A program made the position numbers and the translations under genes. 38,296 nt of DNA from Alphaproteobacteria bacterium (lineage in GTDB: Bacteria > Pseudomonadota > Alphaproteobacteria > Micavibrionales > CSBR16-224). The stretch covers positions 1 to 38,296 of the forward strand of contig SBHI01000085.1 of assembly GCA_006226225.1 (NCBI GenBank), given 5' to 3'. Shown piece after piece: positions 30,567 through 38,296 of this stretch (the first letter of the stretch is position 1; each line of letters starts with the position of its first letter). Below the pieces are notes generated by a model. That model ran no database searches. It was not told where the DNA came from and saw nothing but the letters and a program-made list of their open reading frames with translations.

Positions 30567-33500
30567 TCAGAAACTGCCGACGATATTAAAGAAAACACCG
30601 CGGCTTTGGTAATCCAGATTGGTCAGATCATCCGAGAAGTCGGTAAAATTGTAGCCGATGCCGAGTTTAACATTCTCGTTCACATGTCTGTACACACCGA
30701 CCAATCCGCCGGCTTTTGCATCGCCGGCATCTTTCGCATCAAGATAGCGCAGTTCACCCGTTACATCCCATTCATGCACCACATGCCAATCGGCGCGTGC
30801 CACACCCAGCCATGCGGTACTGCTAAACCACGGCGTGCCGGATGCCGTCGTGTCGTGCAGCTCGCCAATGCGGTATCCCAGCTTGCCGCCCACTGACAGT
30901 TTCGGACACAGGTCATAAATAAAATCACCCGAGAAGACATGACTGCGCTGCTCATATCCGTTCGCAGCGCCCGTGCCGGAAACCTGTCCCGGGCTACCTT
31001 CATCAGACAAATAAGTATAACGCACCAACGCATTTAACTTGTCATTTAACACGGGACGGTAACCAAAGCCCAGATTCAGCTCGGTAAAATTCGCATCCGT
31101 TGTGCTGCCTGTGCCTGCCTCGCTTAGTGCGACATCCAGCCCACCCGAGAAACGCCAGTCTTCCGAAACCTGATAGACCAATGTGTTTTTCATCAACCAT
31201 GATGTCCTGTCGCCGGTTGTATTGCCGCTTTCATCACGCCATTCCAGCGTACCGCCATATTTAACTTTATCGCGGGTATAGCCCGCAGAAATTGAGGCTG
31301 CAATCCGGTCAAGATCACCCGTTGCCGGGTCGGAGGTTTTACCCGTTTCGAATTTACCGCCCCATGTCCAATAATCGCTGGCGGCAAGATCCAGCCCCAT
31401 CGCATGCATAATGCCGGATTGTCCTTGCTGTGCATGCAGATAGCGCTGCTCGGAAAACACAGACAGATTATCGGTATAACGGGAACGCGTCCCCGCCACC
31501 AGCATATTACTGCGTCCGTTATTGCCGGTATCGGTACGTCCCGTATCAGAAAGATAATTTATATAATGGCTTGTGCGGTCATCAACACGGTAATCCAGCC
31601 CCGCTTTACCGCCGAGGCCGTCGTCGCCGCCTGTCAGCTCGGCGCTGATTTCCAGCCGGTCATTCAGGCGGAATAATCCGCCGCCGCCATAACGGTCATT
31701 ATCCAGACGAGTCCTGTCACGGTGCAATGTTGTTTGCGCCAAGCCATAAATTTCATAACGTCCCGGCGTGCCCTCTGTCGTCAGCGGCGCATGACCCAGT
31801 TTGACAATGGCATCCGTCCTCTCACCCGTTTGCGCCAATACAGTACTGCCACCAGCTGCCAGAGCCGTATCACGGTCGTCATGACGCGCACCGACTGTGA
31901 GGGTTGTTTCCTGCGACAGTGCGTAGTCAACACCTGCCTCAACTGCCTTGTAACTGCCGGTTGTCTTGCCTTCCTTAAAGTCGGCCTTCGCCGTAAAATC
32001 CAGCCTGTCCGATACCGGTAGACGCAACATGCCACCCGCTTGTTCGACACCTTCATTCGTCAACTGCCCCGGCGCAGAAAAACCGTTTTGCCTGTTCAGC
32101 CAGTATCCCGACAATGTGCCGCTTTGCCCGCCATCCGTCAGTTCGGCAAAATCGGCGGCGATTTCGACACGGTGCGCGTCTGCCGCAATACCTGCAGTTC
32201 CCGTCTGCGGGATTGCGCCGAAATTGAAACCGCCATTCTGCGACGACATGCCGCCTGTTCCCGGGCCGTCAGAGCGCGCGGTTTCCAGCTTCAGATAAGT
32301 GCCGGGTTTGTAACGCAATGTCATATCCGCCCCCAGCAGACTTTGCTGCCGCCCCGTCCCTTTTTGCTCATAACCCGATGCGCCAATCCGCAAATGATCA
32401 TTCACCCAATGACTGGCACGGCCGCCTTTGGTCATGTTATCGACGGAAGAGACACCGGGCGTAAATTCATAGCCTGCGACCAGATAAACAGGGTTACCGC
32501 CCTGCGTACCATTTAGAATAAAAGCGGAAATCCCTGCTGTTGATTCCAGCGGCGTGCTTAAAATGACACGCCCTTGAATATAATTGATGTCGTAATCCTG
32601 CCCGTAAATCAGCGTCTTGGATTGCAAGACAATGCCGGATTCCTGATCACGCACTTCAACACGCAGCCTTTCCGATCCGATAACAATATCCTGATTGCGC
32701 AGATAATAAAGCGATCCACCGGTACCGCGGAATTCTTCAATCGCGTCCAGCGTTCCGGGATCAGCGGCAAACAGGTCAAGTTCCGTACGCTTTTCGCCAA
32801 AGGCGGTTGTCGTCATACTGCCGTGATGTGCATTCGCCCCATAAAGCGTGCGGCTGAAATTCATCAGATCTGTTCCCGTCAAACGGGTCTGGAAACTGCC
32901 CCACAGCACCTTGGTATCGTTTTTTTCAACCTTCACATAGAATTTTCCTAAAGTCGGCGCATCCTCGATCAAGGTGGAATCATCGCCATAAACCGGATAA
33001 TAGGCACTGGGATCAAGGCGGCGCAGCAGACTGCGGGCATCTTTTTCATCGAATTGCGAGAAAATATCTTCAAGCGGCTTTTCCTGCGTATCGGCGCTGG
33101 AGGTCACTTGCCAGCCATTCTGTAATTTACCTTTGGTGTAATAGGCCAAACGCCCTTCGGTATAGAGTTTTTCATTATAGCGGTCACTGTTCTTGCCTGT
33201 AACCAATGCCGCGGGGCCTTTGACATCATTCAGCCCCATTGTCAGGTCGGCAATACCGACCGTAAACCACTCATGTGACGGAATATCGATATGGCGACTG
33301 AATTCCGTACGACCACCATCCGTTTTTTCACGCACGACATCCACGCTGTGATCGCCCGCAGGCAATATCTGCTCTACGGCAAATTTTCCGTTCCCATCCA
33401 CCGGAACAGACTGCCCCATCACCAGTACCTTTTCCCCTGCCGCAATATCCGCACCATTGACCGTCACAGTACCGCCATGAACGGGAATATTGCGCAGCCC

Positions 33501-34715
33501 GATATGGTTTTCACCATATCCCGTCAATATTTCGCGTGTTTTACCTTCATCCGGCTGGGCACCGCGCCGCGCATCCAGAATATCCAGAATTTTCGGTGTC
33601 GTTTCATCAAAAAGGCCTTTTTCATCATACACGCGCAATAGATATTTCACCGCTGCCAATTCATTATCCTGCGGCACATTCCACGTGACTTCGCCAAAGC
33701 CTTCATCAAAAGGAACAACGGCAAGAGGCGGTGTATCCGTTGATGCGTCTTCTTTAAAAATGCGCAGCTCCGCTTTTCTGATAAAGGCACGGTAATTCGT
33801 ATAAGGAAGAAAAGAGACAACCTCCCCCCTGACCGCACCTTCCGGCCAAACCGTCACATTCAGCACGGGCTCAACCTCCAGCCCGTCAAAACGCAGCTGA
33901 ATCTCCGCTTTTTCAAGCGCAATATCCATGCAGCGCATTACATCTGCACTATTGGGCACATCCTCTCCCGGTGATACCTCTCCATCAATGGAAATACGGA
34001 ACGGCAGGTCGCTATCCTGCGCAGGTGCATCTTTACACACGCCGGTTTGTGGGACGCTATAACTCGCCGTTTTATACCAAACACGCAATTCCGCCCTGCG
34101 GTCATCCGCCATGCAATCCTGATAATCTTTTTTTGCCTGTTCCGGCGTTGCCGCACCTGTAATATCAAGGCGGCAATCCGTTGTTGTCGCAGTATCTCCC
34201 ATGCCCGTTATATGCACGGGAATCTCCTGCCAGCCGTCCAGCTCTTTCAAATAAGCGGCAACCTCTTTCGCACGGGCAACGGATAATGCGTAGTTATCGG
34301 TGTAATATTTACGCGACTCATCTGATAGAGGCTGCTTGTCGGTATAGCCGACGATCTCGGCATGTTCGATTTTCCGTCCCTGTAATTCCTCAGCAAGATT
34401 TGTCAGGGATTGTTTCCCCGCATCCGACAGCTGATGGCGCCCTGATGCAAAATAAGGCACGTCAGCATTCCCCAGTTTAGAAACTTCAGCCTTTTTCCGC
34501 CACAAGACCAGTACTTCATCCGCAGGACGGCGGCGCTCCGTATCGGGCGGCACAACACGTTTTACAACCCGCGAAACCATCGCCGTTTTCCCCGGCTGCT
34601 CCAAAGGTGGGCAGGTATCGCACTCCTCACCGATCGCGGGAGAATTTCCCGCAAGGAAGACGATGGCAGCACCGGCAAGAAGCAAACGTCTGAAAGATGA
34701 ACGGGAGAAAACCAT
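30567..34715 (-). CDS. OmpA-domain outer-membrane beta-barrel protein
   Basis: 1382 residues. A signal peptide (RRLLLAGAAIVFLAGNSPAI) is followed by an OmpA-like peptidoglycan-binding domain at about 85-215 (VPYFASGRHQLSDAGKQSL; VGYTDKQPLSDESRKYYTD; YALSVARAKEVAAYLKEL). Ig-like beta repeats span about 240-480. A block conserved in this class lies at about 663-722 (EEFRGTGGSLYYLRNQDIV; YGQDYDINYIQGRVILS). Residues about 740-1382 show alternating amphipathic strands of a beta-barrel and end in ...VFFNIVGSF, the C-terminal Phe used for BAM recognition. Its ATG shares one base with the stop of the SdrD/DUF11 gene (TGATG), so the two are translated together. Placing the OmpA domain before the barrel reverses the classical OmpA order. 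Confidence 0.82.
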   Translation of the reverse strand: MVFSRSSFRRLLLAGAAIVFLAGNSPAIGEECDTCPPLEQPGKTAMVSRVVKRVVPPDTERRRPADEVLVLWRKKAEVSKLGNADVPYFASGRHQLSDAGKQSLTNLAEELQGRKIEHAEIVGYTDKQPLSDESRKYYTDNYALSVARAKEVAAYLKELDGWQEIPVHITGMGDTATTTDCRLDITGAATPEQAKKDYQDCMADDRRAELRVWYKTASYSVPQTGVCKDAPAQDSDLPFRISIDGEVSPGEDVPNSADVMRCMDIALEKAEIQLRFDGLEVEPVLNVTVWPEGAVRGEVVSFLPYTNYRAFIRKAELRIFKEDASTDTPPLAVVPFDEGFGEVTWNVPQDNELAAVKYLLRVYDEKGLFDETTPKILDILDARRGAQPDEGKTREILTGYGENHIGLRNIPVHGGTVTVNGADIAAGEKVLVMGQSVPVDGNGKFAVEQILPAGDHSVDVVREKTDGGRTEFSRHIDIPSHEWFTVGIADLTMGLNDVKGPAALVTGKNSDRYNEKLYTEGRLAYYTKGKLQNGWQVTSSADTQEKPLEDIFSQFDEKDARSLLRRLDPSAYYPVYGDDSTLIEDAPTLGKFYVKVEKNDTKVLWGSFQTRLTGTDLMNFSRTLYGANAHHGSMTTTAFGEKRTELDLFAADPGTLDAIEEFRGTGGSLYYLRNQDIVIGSERLRVEVRDQESGIVLQSKTLIYGQDYDINYIQGRVILSTPLESTAGISAFILNGTQGGNPVYLVAGYEFTPGVSSVDNMTKGGRASHWVNDHLRIGASGYEQKGTGRQQSLLGADMTLRYKPGTYLKLETARSDGPGTGGMSSQNGGFNFGAIPQTGTAGIAADAHRVEIAADFAELTDGGQSGTLSGYWLNRQNGFSAPGQLTNEGVEQAGGMLRLPVSDRLDFTAKADFKEGKTTGSYKAVEAGVDYALSQETTLTVGARHDDRDTALAAGGSTVLAQTGERTDAIVKLGHAPLTTEGTPGRYEIYGLAQTTLHRDRTRLDNDRYGGGGLFRLNDRLEISAELTGGDDGLGGKAGLDYRVDDRTSHYINYLSDTGRTDTGNNGRSNMLVAGTRSRYTDNLSVFSEQRYLHAQQGQSGIMHAMGLDLAASDYWTWGGKFETGKTSDPATGDLDRIAASISAGYTRDKVKYGGTLEWRDESGNTTGDRTSWLMKNTLVYQVSEDWRFSGGLDVALSEAGTGSTTDANFTELNLGFGYRPVLNDKLNALVRYTYLSDEGSPGQVSGTGAANGYEQRSHVFSGDFIYDLCPKLSVGGKLGYRIGELHDTTASGTPWFSSTAWLGVARADWHVVHEWDVTGELRYLDAKDAGDAKAGGLVGVYRHVNENVKLGIGYNFTDFSDDLTNLDYQSRGVFFNIVGSF

Positions 34716-37700
34716 CAGTTCCCTCCCTTACCGGGGGTCACGAATTCCTCCTCCACCAGTAATTCATGACAGCAGCTATGCTGTTTCCAAAGTTTTGTAA
34801 CCTCGTCCGATACGGCCTTCAGGCGTTCACGCGCCAGTTTTTCGTCTTCCTGTTTTGCCGTATAAGCCAAACGCAGCACAATCGGACGATCACGCATTTT
34901 TTCCAGCACCTGTTCCAGCTGTTTGCGGAAATCAGGCTTCAGCACGGTTTTACCGGACAGGAAGGCATCATCGCGCATATCGACCCGCACCACTTTGTGA
35001 ATGGCTGCACCGAAATTAATTTTTGCCATCTTGCCGCGTGTTGCACGGATGATGCGCGGATTTTCTGTCGTGACACGATATCCTGTCGGCAAACTGCGCT
35101 CATCCAGCTTCATGATGAAATTACTGCCGCGCTCTTCATCCGGAATGGCGGCACAGGCAACATGAAAACGTCCCTGCGCATCCGTCGTTACCAATAGACC
35201 GTTCACAGTTGCCAGACGCACGGCCGGAATGCCCGGTTCCCCTTCGTCTTGATAACCATTGGCGTTTTTATCATCAAAGACCTTGCCGATCAGGTCAGAA
35301 CAGTCAAAGACCGGATCGGGCACAACGCGCACCGTTGCCGTTGCCACATTGGAAGCAGCATTGGCAAAGCCCGGCGGCACCAGATTATTGATTGTCACAA
35401 CACTGTTCACATACTCGCCCGGCTGTACACCCGCACCGACAACAAGGATCATTTTCAATGTCCGTGTCGCGCCCGCCGCGATGGTCAAATTCGGCCAGGT
35501 CAGCGTCCGGTTCACCACAGTCGGCTCACTCGCCACACCGTCCAGTGTGGCGCTACCCGCCTTATATTTGAAGCCCGGCGGAATGGTATCAATGATATTG
35601 AGATTGCTCAAATTCGCCGCCAGTGTATTGCGTGCCGTGATCGTATAAGGCACAAGCTGCCCGACACTAACATTCGTCATCGGTGTGGTTTTGGTCAAAA
35701 CGATCGCTGTATCCAGAACGGGATCCAGCGGGATATGGTTGTTGACCAGATTGGCCGATGTCGCCGGATCGATGACAAAGCTGAAATAATGCTGCGTGGT
35801 TGCCTGATCGGCAGGCGTAAAGGCCGCCGTTGTCGCCGGACAGGCAGCAGGGTTATGCGCAGGAGCTGCCAAAACGGGTGCCAAAGCGCTTGCCTGCACT
35901 TGTGTGGGATCAGGCGGCGGCGGCGAGACGGTCAGCGTATTCACACAAACCGGGATAATGACCGAGGGCACCGGAATATAAGCACCGGGATAACTGGAAA
36001 TTGACAGCGTATAGGTTCCCACAGGTGCGGCAGGCGTCAGCAAAAACTGGTAGAGGCCATCTACCGCCGTCGTCACCGTCGCCGTACCGCCGACCAAATG
36101 AACGGCAGGGTTAAATCCGGCAGGCCCCGCAATTGTCACATCCGCCCCGGCAACCGGCAGACGGGTAATGGAATCATAGACCACACCGGCAGGATCCAGC
36201 GGCAGACTTTGCTGGATAATATTATCACCTGCCAGCAGCGACAGATTGCTCAATGTACCGTCACCGCTGGAAACATCTGCCCCTGCCGGATTACCGGTAT
36301 TGGTACCGCCGTTACTGGTAGATGCACCCGTATCACGCGTTCCGTTTACGGGCACAATGCCTTGTTCATTCGGAACGGCACGGCCATATACCAATCCTGT
36401 TGTCGGCTCACGGAACTGGATTTTATAACCTGCACCGGGCGCGATACCGGAAAAAGCGTAAGTGCCGTCCGCTGCTGTCGTCGTCGTACTGACAACGATA
36501 TTGTTGAACAGCAGCTCGACCGTCCAGCCCTGCACAAGCGTTTCACCACCATCAATCTGACGGTCATGGTCATAATCGCGCCAGATCGTACCACTGATAT
36601 CTGCGACATTGGCAATCGCCACCGTATCGGTATCGGTATTATTACCGTCAAAACCGGGCGGCTCCCCGCCGCCGGAGATAACGACCGTATTAACCAGCAG
36701 CTGCCCCGCCGTGCCACCCGCAACAGCCACCCGCAACGTAATCGGGTTACCGTTGCCGCCCGCCGCAATGACATCCGTACTGGTGCAGGTCACCGTTGTT
36801 GCGCCGATTGCCCCGACGCAGCTCCAGCCTGTCCCCGTCGCAGGGGCGGCCACCGTCATACCAACCGGCAGCGTATCAACCACTGTCACTGTACCGGTGG
36901 TTGCCACTGTTCCCACATTCGAGGGTGTGATGGTAAAGACACCTGTCGTTGACCCTTCCCCGAAACTGGAGGGAGCGTGGCTTTTTGAAATCGTCAAATC
37001 AGGTGCCGCGCCCGGAACCTCGGCAAAATTATTACCGCCCGATACCGTATTCGCACCTGTCAGGTCAAAACCTGCGATGCGGCTGGTTGTCGCGGTCGGG
37101 TTACTGGCCACACCGCCGGTGCTGCCTGCGGTCACAATTCCGTTGGTCGTGCCTGTGGCCTGCGCGGGTTGATCCAGCGTATAGGTTCCCGGCGGCAATC
37201 CGGTAAAGCTGTAATCCCCGTTTGTATCCGTCATTGTTGTTGCGTTAACGGGATTGCCGTTGATATCCGTTCCCGTCAGATTGATCGTCTGGTTTGACAG
37301 TCCGTATTCCGTGCCGTTCAACACACCGTTATTGTTGTAATCAAGGAAGACGTTTCCAAGCGCGCTGCGCCCGTTGATGATCTCGGCAAAATTATTATCG
37401 GCAGCTGTTGTATTTGGCGGCAGGATAATGGTCGCGATCACGCTTGGCACTGTTGTGGGGTTGGTGGGCGTTCCCGCCGTACCGCCATTTGCCACTGCTC
37501 CCGCCGTCGTAATACCGTTCGATGTCCCAGCAGGCTGGTTCGGCTGGCGCACTGAATAGGTCGCAGGCTGCAATCCGGTAAAGCTATAAGCGCCTGCGGC
37601 GTCTGTCGTATCTGTTGTGATGACGGTATTCCCCGCATCCAGCAACTCGATCAATTGTCCTGCAATCCCCGTATCGCCGCCATTCTGGATACCGTTGTTA

Positions 37701-38296
37701 TTGGCATCCTGAAAGACTGTTCCCGAAATGCTGGAAAGAACGATTTCCGCGAAATTATTTCCGGTCGATCCGCTGACTTCGCCGCCGGCACCGTCATTAT
37801 TCAGAATGATATTGATAATCTGACTGCTTGTCGCCGTCGGGTTCGAAGCCGTTCCCGCCGTTCCGGTACTACCGTTGACACTGCCGATGACCCCAGCTGT
37901 TGTTATGCCGTTACTGGTTCCCGCAGGCTGGGCATTCTGGCAAACGGAATACGCACCTCCCGCAAGGCCGGAGAACAGATAATTACCCGCCGCATCCGTC
38001 AATTGCGTATCCAGCAAGGCACCGCCACAAGTCGCACCGCTATGCAGCTCGACCGCCTCACCGGCAATCACCGTATCCGTCCCTGACTGGAACACACCAT
38101 CAGGAGCGACATTATTATCACGGAACATTTTACCGGAGATAAAGCCCAGCGTACTGACCGACAACACCGCATTCGCAGGTTGCTGGTTGTTGCCCAGATT
38201 GGTCTGCAAACGTCCGGCCGGAATATTATTTGTATGATCGCCCGGCGTATTCGCCGTAATATCAACACTGATCGTACAGCCACCCGCCGGAATTTG
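34715..38296 (-). CDS. SdrD-B/DUF11 repeat surface protein (5' end outside window)
   Basis: 1193 residues are visible; the frame is open to the window end, and the apparent start at 38209 is an internal TTG inside a DUF11-type ending (IPAGGCTISVDITAN...IPAGRLQTNLG). Three SdrD-B-like repeats follow (SGKMFRDNN..., SGTVFQDANNNGIQNGGD, GNVFLDYNNNGVLNGTE). Then come a DUF11 domain (LTISKSHAPSSFGEGST; VVDTLPVGMTV), another SdrD-B (SGTIWRDYDHDRQIDGGE), a carboxypeptidase-regulatory-like fold (GVVYDSITRLPVAGADVTI), a second DUF11 (IVLTKTTPMTNVSVGQLVPY), a last SdrD-B (GKVFDDKNANGYQDEGE) and an OmpA-C-like end (LRLAYTAKQEDEKLARERLK). The repeats carry Ca-type D/N-rich loops. It is coupled by TGATG to the OmpA/beta-barrel gene. 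Confidence 0.85.
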   Translation of the reverse strand, partial: QIPAGGCTISVDITANTPGDHTNNIPAGRLQTNLGNNQQPANAVLSVSTLGFISGKMFRDNNVAPDGVFQSGTDTVIAGEAVELHSGATCGGALLDTQLTDAAGNYLFSGLAGGAYSVCQNAQPAGTSNGITTAGVIGSVNGSTGTAGTASNPTATSSQIINIILNNDGAGGEVSGSTGNNFAEIVLSSISGTVFQDANNNGIQNGGDTGIAGQLIELLDAGNTVITTDTTDAAGAYSFTGLQPATYSVRQPNQPAGTSNGITTAGAVANGGTAGTPTNPTTVPSVIATIILPPNTTAADNNFAEIINGRSALGNVFLDYNNNGVLNGTEYGLSNQTINLTGTDINGNPVNATTMTDTNGDYSFTGLPPGTYTLDQPAQATGTTNGIVTAGSTGGVASNPTATTSRIAGFDLTGANTVSGGNNFAEVPGAAPDLTISKSHAPSSFGEGSTTGVFTITPSNVGTVATTGTVTVVDTLPVGMTVAAPATGTGWSCVGAIGATTVTCTSTDVIAAGGNGNPITLRVAVAGGTAGQLLVNTVVISGGGEPPGFDGNNTDTDTVAIANVADISGTIWRDYDHDRQIDGGETLVQGWTVELLFNNIVVSTTTTAADGTYAFSGIAPGAGYKIQFREPTTGLVYGRAVPNEQGIVPVNGTRDTGASTSNGGTNTGNPAGADVSSGDGTLSNLSLLAGDNIIQQSLPLDPAGVVYDSITRLPVAGADVTIAGPAGFNPAVHLVGGTATVTTAVDGLYQFLLTPAAPVGTYTLSISSYPGAYIPVPSVIIPVCVNTLTVSPPPPDPTQVQASALAPVLAAPAHNPAACPATTAAFTPADQATTQHYFSFVIDPATSANLVNNHIPLDPVLDTAIVLTKTTPMTNVSVGQLVPYTITARNTLAANLSNLNIIDTIPPGFKYKAGSATLDGVASEPTVVNRTLTWPNLTIAAGATRTLKMILVVGAGVQPGEYVNSVVTINNLVPPGFANAASNVATATVRVVPDPVFDCSDLIGKVFDDKNANGYQDEGEPGIPAVRLATVNGLLVTTDAQGRFHVACAAIPDEERGSNFIMKLDERSLPTGYRVTTENPRIIRATRGKMAKINFGAAIHKVVRVDMRDDAFLSGKTVLKPDFRKQLEQVLEKMRDRPIVLRLAYTAKQEDEKLARERLKAVSDEVTKLWKQHSCCHELLVEEEFVTPGKGGN
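37010..38146 (-). repeat. three tandem protein repeats inside the SdrD/DUF11 gene
   Basis: Three consecutive coding units of about 120-135 codons share the same plan: an SdrD-B fold (FRDNN / FQDANNNG / FLDYNNNG), then PAGTSNGITTAG (twice exact, once TGTTNGIVTAG), then a linker with NPTA/T, and an NNFAE box (three copies). They are clear products of internal duplication and a likely place for copy-number change. Confidence 0.8.

Noticed and set aside
36098..36952. 284-codon open frame antisense to the SdrD/DUF11 gene
   Set aside because: Product is Arg/Cys/Thr-rich low-complexity sequence typical of reversed repeat DNA; similar antisense frames at 18421-19053, 26045-26746 and 35249-36004 were dropped for the same reason.
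34715..38209. SdrD/DUF11 gene starting at 38209
   Set aside because: That codon is TTG inside a DUF11-type domain whose earlier part is readable to the window edge, so the gene is treated as 5'-truncated by the window.

Overview
The window looks like a chromosomal segment of an alphaproteobacterium with moderate GC content. The pointers are a YdcH/DUF465 protein, a type IVb Flp pilin, a RimK ligase with an RLAN domain, a DOPA 4,5-dioxygenase-type protein, and large envelope proteins. A Rhodospirillales- or Micavibrio-like host would fit, but this is inference from gene content; no rRNA or tRNA marker was seen. No rRNA, tRNA, CRISPR array or insertion sequence was recognised.

Layout. (1) 1-8431, all minus strand: two tightly packed operons. 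LemA, a TPM-domain protein, a rhodanese and an App1/DUF2183-type phosphatase (8431 to 4144) look like an envelope or lipid set. After a candidate terminator come an SPFH protein, a TSUP anion transporter, an enolase-superfamily enzyme, a sugar/cofactor-type nucleotidyltransferase and a DUF3592 membrane protein cut by the window edge. (2) 8608-17863: short, mostly independent units. These are YjdM/PhnA, an acyltransferase-3 membrane protein, a KAS III, an orphan Flp pilin, two related Cys-rich exported proteins, an unrecognised three-repeat protein, a small Gly-rich membrane protein, a GNAT-RimK/RLAN pair, and a LysR regulator divergent from a DOPA dioxygenase-like gene. (3) 17935-27941, minus strand: the most interesting block. 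Five genes run in one direction from one good sigma70-like promoter: an outer-membrane TolC-type lipoprotein, two HlyD-type adaptors (one with a GAF-like N-terminus), a PqqD-M50-HlyD fusion, and last a 1156-residue LamG/cadherin-like surface protein with a LEPR-XLL-like N-terminal motif (LEQRVLLDA). (4) 28164-30558: DUF465, an Hsp70 of the short YegD type, and a membrane-anchored staphylococcal-nuclease-like enzyme. (5) 30567-38296, minus strand: a translationally coupled pair. The upstream gene is a large SdrD-B/DUF11 repeat protein running off the window; the downstream gene is a 1382-residue OmpA-domain/beta-barrel outer-membrane protein.

How it may work together. Block 3 reads as a dedicated export and assembly line for the adhesin-like protein. 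It has an outer-membrane channel, two periplasmic adaptors and an inner-membrane component, but no ABC or RND energiser in the cluster. The inner-membrane component instead carries an intact HELGH zinc-protease core behind a PqqD-like (RiPP-recognition-element-like) domain. My central hypothesis is that this PqqD-like domain reads the short N-terminal leader of the surface protein and that the M50 core takes part in its release or handover. Block 5 is a second, separate surface system built from coupled genes. Much of the window is therefore devoted to the cell envelope.
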